Shown: positions 62,914 to 64,000 of the stretch, one piece after another
Layout: every line of letters begins with the position of its first letter
Position numbering within the stretch: position 1 is the first letter of the stretch
Source: Oceanobacillus rekensis
GTDB taxonomy: Bacteria; Bacillota; Bacilli; Bacillales; Amphibacillaceae
Reading direction: 5' to 3'
Assembly: GCF_002153375.1 (NCBI RefSeq)
Contig: NZ_MTBQ01000003.1
Coordinates: forward strand, 558,001 to 622,000
Length of the DNA: 64,000 nt
Position numbers and translations under genes: made by a program
Notes under the pieces: model-generated
Database searches by the model: none
What the model was told of the DNA's origin: nothing
What the model saw: the letters and a program-made list of their open reading frames with translations, nothing else

Positions 62914-63774
62914 TTACTCATCTGTATTTTGCTCTTCCTTATTTGTATTTTCAGCTTCTTTCTTTTCGGGCTTTTCCTCTTCGGTCTTTGCTTTTTTGGT
63001 CTCAGCTGCCTGCTTCTCTTTCGTGCTTTCGCTGTCTTCCTTTTTCTCCGTAGTTTCTTTAGGTGTAGCCTCGGCCTCTTTGTCATTTGTTTCTTCGGTT
63101 GCTGCTTCGGCTTCACCTGCACTTTCCTTTGTCGGTGTCAATTGTCCTACATTTGCTTTTACAATTCGCATGCTATCGGCATAATTTTGCATATGTATTA
63201 ATTCTGGAACTACTTCATATGGTACTTCCACCTGCACCCCAGCAAATCCATCATCTGTCTCCTCTGTATCATCTTTTTTGGCAGCAGCAACCCGAGCCAC
63301 TTTAACATCTTCCAAAAACACCTCTGTCACTGGTTCCTTTCCCAAGTTATGGGATACTAAAATATCTACACGGTCCAATGCAGTTAATATTTCATCAAAG
63401 TAAACTTTATCTGAGCTGAGCAATGTAATCAGCCTATTATCCACATCGGTTACAGCAGATGCATCCTTGAGCATATTCTTGGTAATGATGTTACCTTTTG
63501 AAAGTGGGACAGTCGAAACTTTATTGATTAAATCCTCCACATTTCTAACATGCTCATCACGCAAATACTTCTTGGGGATTTCGTCAGTGGTTATATCGTT
63601 AGGTGTTATCACTTGGCGAGAATTAACATCCTTTTTCGCTACATAGATTTTTACCACTGTTCCTAAGTCAGTGTTTAAATCTTTTACCTTTTGTAATATA
63701 AGAAACCCAGATGCAGCTGCCAATAGAATTGCAATTAAAAAGAATATAAGTGCTTTACGTTTTGATTCCAGCAA
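62914..63774 (-). CDS. cpaB: CpaB/RcpC-like pilus assembly protein
   Basis: A 286-residue membrane-anchored protein with one helix (about 8-26) and a SAF domain (YVAKKDVNSRQVITPNDIT, then VPLSKGNIITKNML). The CpaB core ends near residue 215; after it comes a tail of about 70 residues made almost only of Glu, Lys, Thr and Ala (ATEETNDKEAEATPKETTEK). The tail faces outside and may bind the cell wall. The start is TTG behind AGAGGACT. It is the first gene of the Tad operon. As the host seems monoderm, no secretin is expected. Confidence 0.85.
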   Translation of the reverse strand: MLESKRKALIFFLIAILLAAASGFLILQKVKDLNTDLGTVVKIYVAKKDVNSRQVITPNDITTDEIPKKYLRDEHVRNVEDLINKVSTVPLSKGNIITKNMLKDASAVTDVDNRLITLLSSDKVYFDEILTALDRVDILVSHNLGKEPVTEVFLEDVKVARVAAAKKDDTEETDDGFAGVQVEVPYEVVPELIHMQNYADSMRIVKANVGQLTPTKESAGEAEAATEETNDKEAEATPKETTEKKEDSESTKEKQAAETKKAKTEEEKPEKKEAENTNKEEQNTDE

Positions 63775-64000
63775 TTTGAAGTCCTCTTTTCCTCATTAAA
63801 TTCTCTGCTTTTATAAATAATCACATATATAAAAAATATGTCAAACATGTGACGAAACGTGGGGAAAACTATGTAATCATATAGTCCCAACAATTAAATA
63901 ATATGGAAAAATTATTAATATAAAATTCAGAAATTAGCATAATTAAGTCCTAGTTTTTTATCAATAATTACCAATAGTAATCTCATTGTAAAAAAAGGTG
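63775..64000 (-). promoter_or_regulatory. Tad operon upstream region
   Basis: Non-coding and AT-rich. On the minus strand TTGACA (about 63839-63844) could be a -35, with a weak TTATTT 17 nt on. It lies inside an inverted repeat TCACAT-N20-ATGTGA (63821-63826 and 63847-63852), which would suit a Crp-like or other dimeric regulator. The upstream gene lies outside the window. Confidence 0.4.

Noticed and set aside
62871-63305. Overlapping open frames on both strands of cpaB
   Set aside because: They arise from the Glu/Lys-rich (GAA/AAA) tail of cpaB; none has a ribosome site.

Overview
The window looks like a chromosomal segment of a low-GC, endospore-forming Bacillaceae close to Oceanobacillus/Virgibacillus. 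The basis is an alpha/beta-type small acid-soluble spore protein gene, GGAGG-type ribosome binding sites with frequent TTG starts, a proline T-box leader, an xpt guanine riboswitch, a CydS-type cytochrome bd subunit, and interspersed repeats of the kind common between genes in marine and halophilic bacilli. This is inference from gene content; no species is claimed.

Layout. 1-8000: arginine biosynthesis argC-argJ-argB-argD-carB on the minus strand, one promoter with an ArgR/AhrC-like site, with carA reduced to a 31-codon scar. 8000-20300: mostly single genes (alpha/beta hydrolase, SDR, mqo, DNA glycosylase, PhoD-like phosphatase, a small membrane-protein operon, two exporters) plus a frameshifted cytochrome-oxidase-like pseudogene. 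20300-24200: a MITE-like repeat, the guanine-riboswitch xpt-pbuX operon with a frameshift in pbuX, a VOC protein, a candidate small RNA and a repeat-rich block. 24200-34500: DUF421 protein, acyl-CoA ligase, exonuclease, MBL hydrolase, SASP gene, an SDR remnant, T-box-controlled proBA, and an NRDE protein. 34500-41000: cydABS facing cydDC. 41000-49500: YkuK, KatE, a Crp/Fnr regulator beside a decayed metal-binding (HMA) gene, an FMN reductase and luciferase-like monooxygenase divergent from an HxlR regulator, and a SulP transporter with a large internal deletion. 49600-64000: a Tad/Flp-type pilus locus on the minus strand.

The Tad locus is the most unusual part. Its core is cpaB-tadZ-cpaF-tadB-tadC-flp-tadE-tadG. 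Between the pilin and tadE lie a VWA lipoprotein and a duplicated two-gene module. Each module has a secreted tryptophan-rich repeat protein (Gly-x-Ser-Trp type repeats, then a Gly/Ala-rich hydrophobic region and an amphipathic Trp/Lys C-terminus) followed by a cytosolic protein of about 270 residues. A multi-pass membrane protein lies between the modules. In both modules a strong stem-loop without a U-tract covers the stop codon of the tryptophan-rich gene. I do not recognise these accessory proteins from any described Tad system.

A second theme is gene decay. carA and the SulP gene carry in-frame internal deletions; pbuX, an oxidase-like gene and an HMA gene carry frameshifts; an SDR gene survives only as its last 42 codons. 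Single-base frameshifts could be sequence errors; the deletions and the remnant could not.
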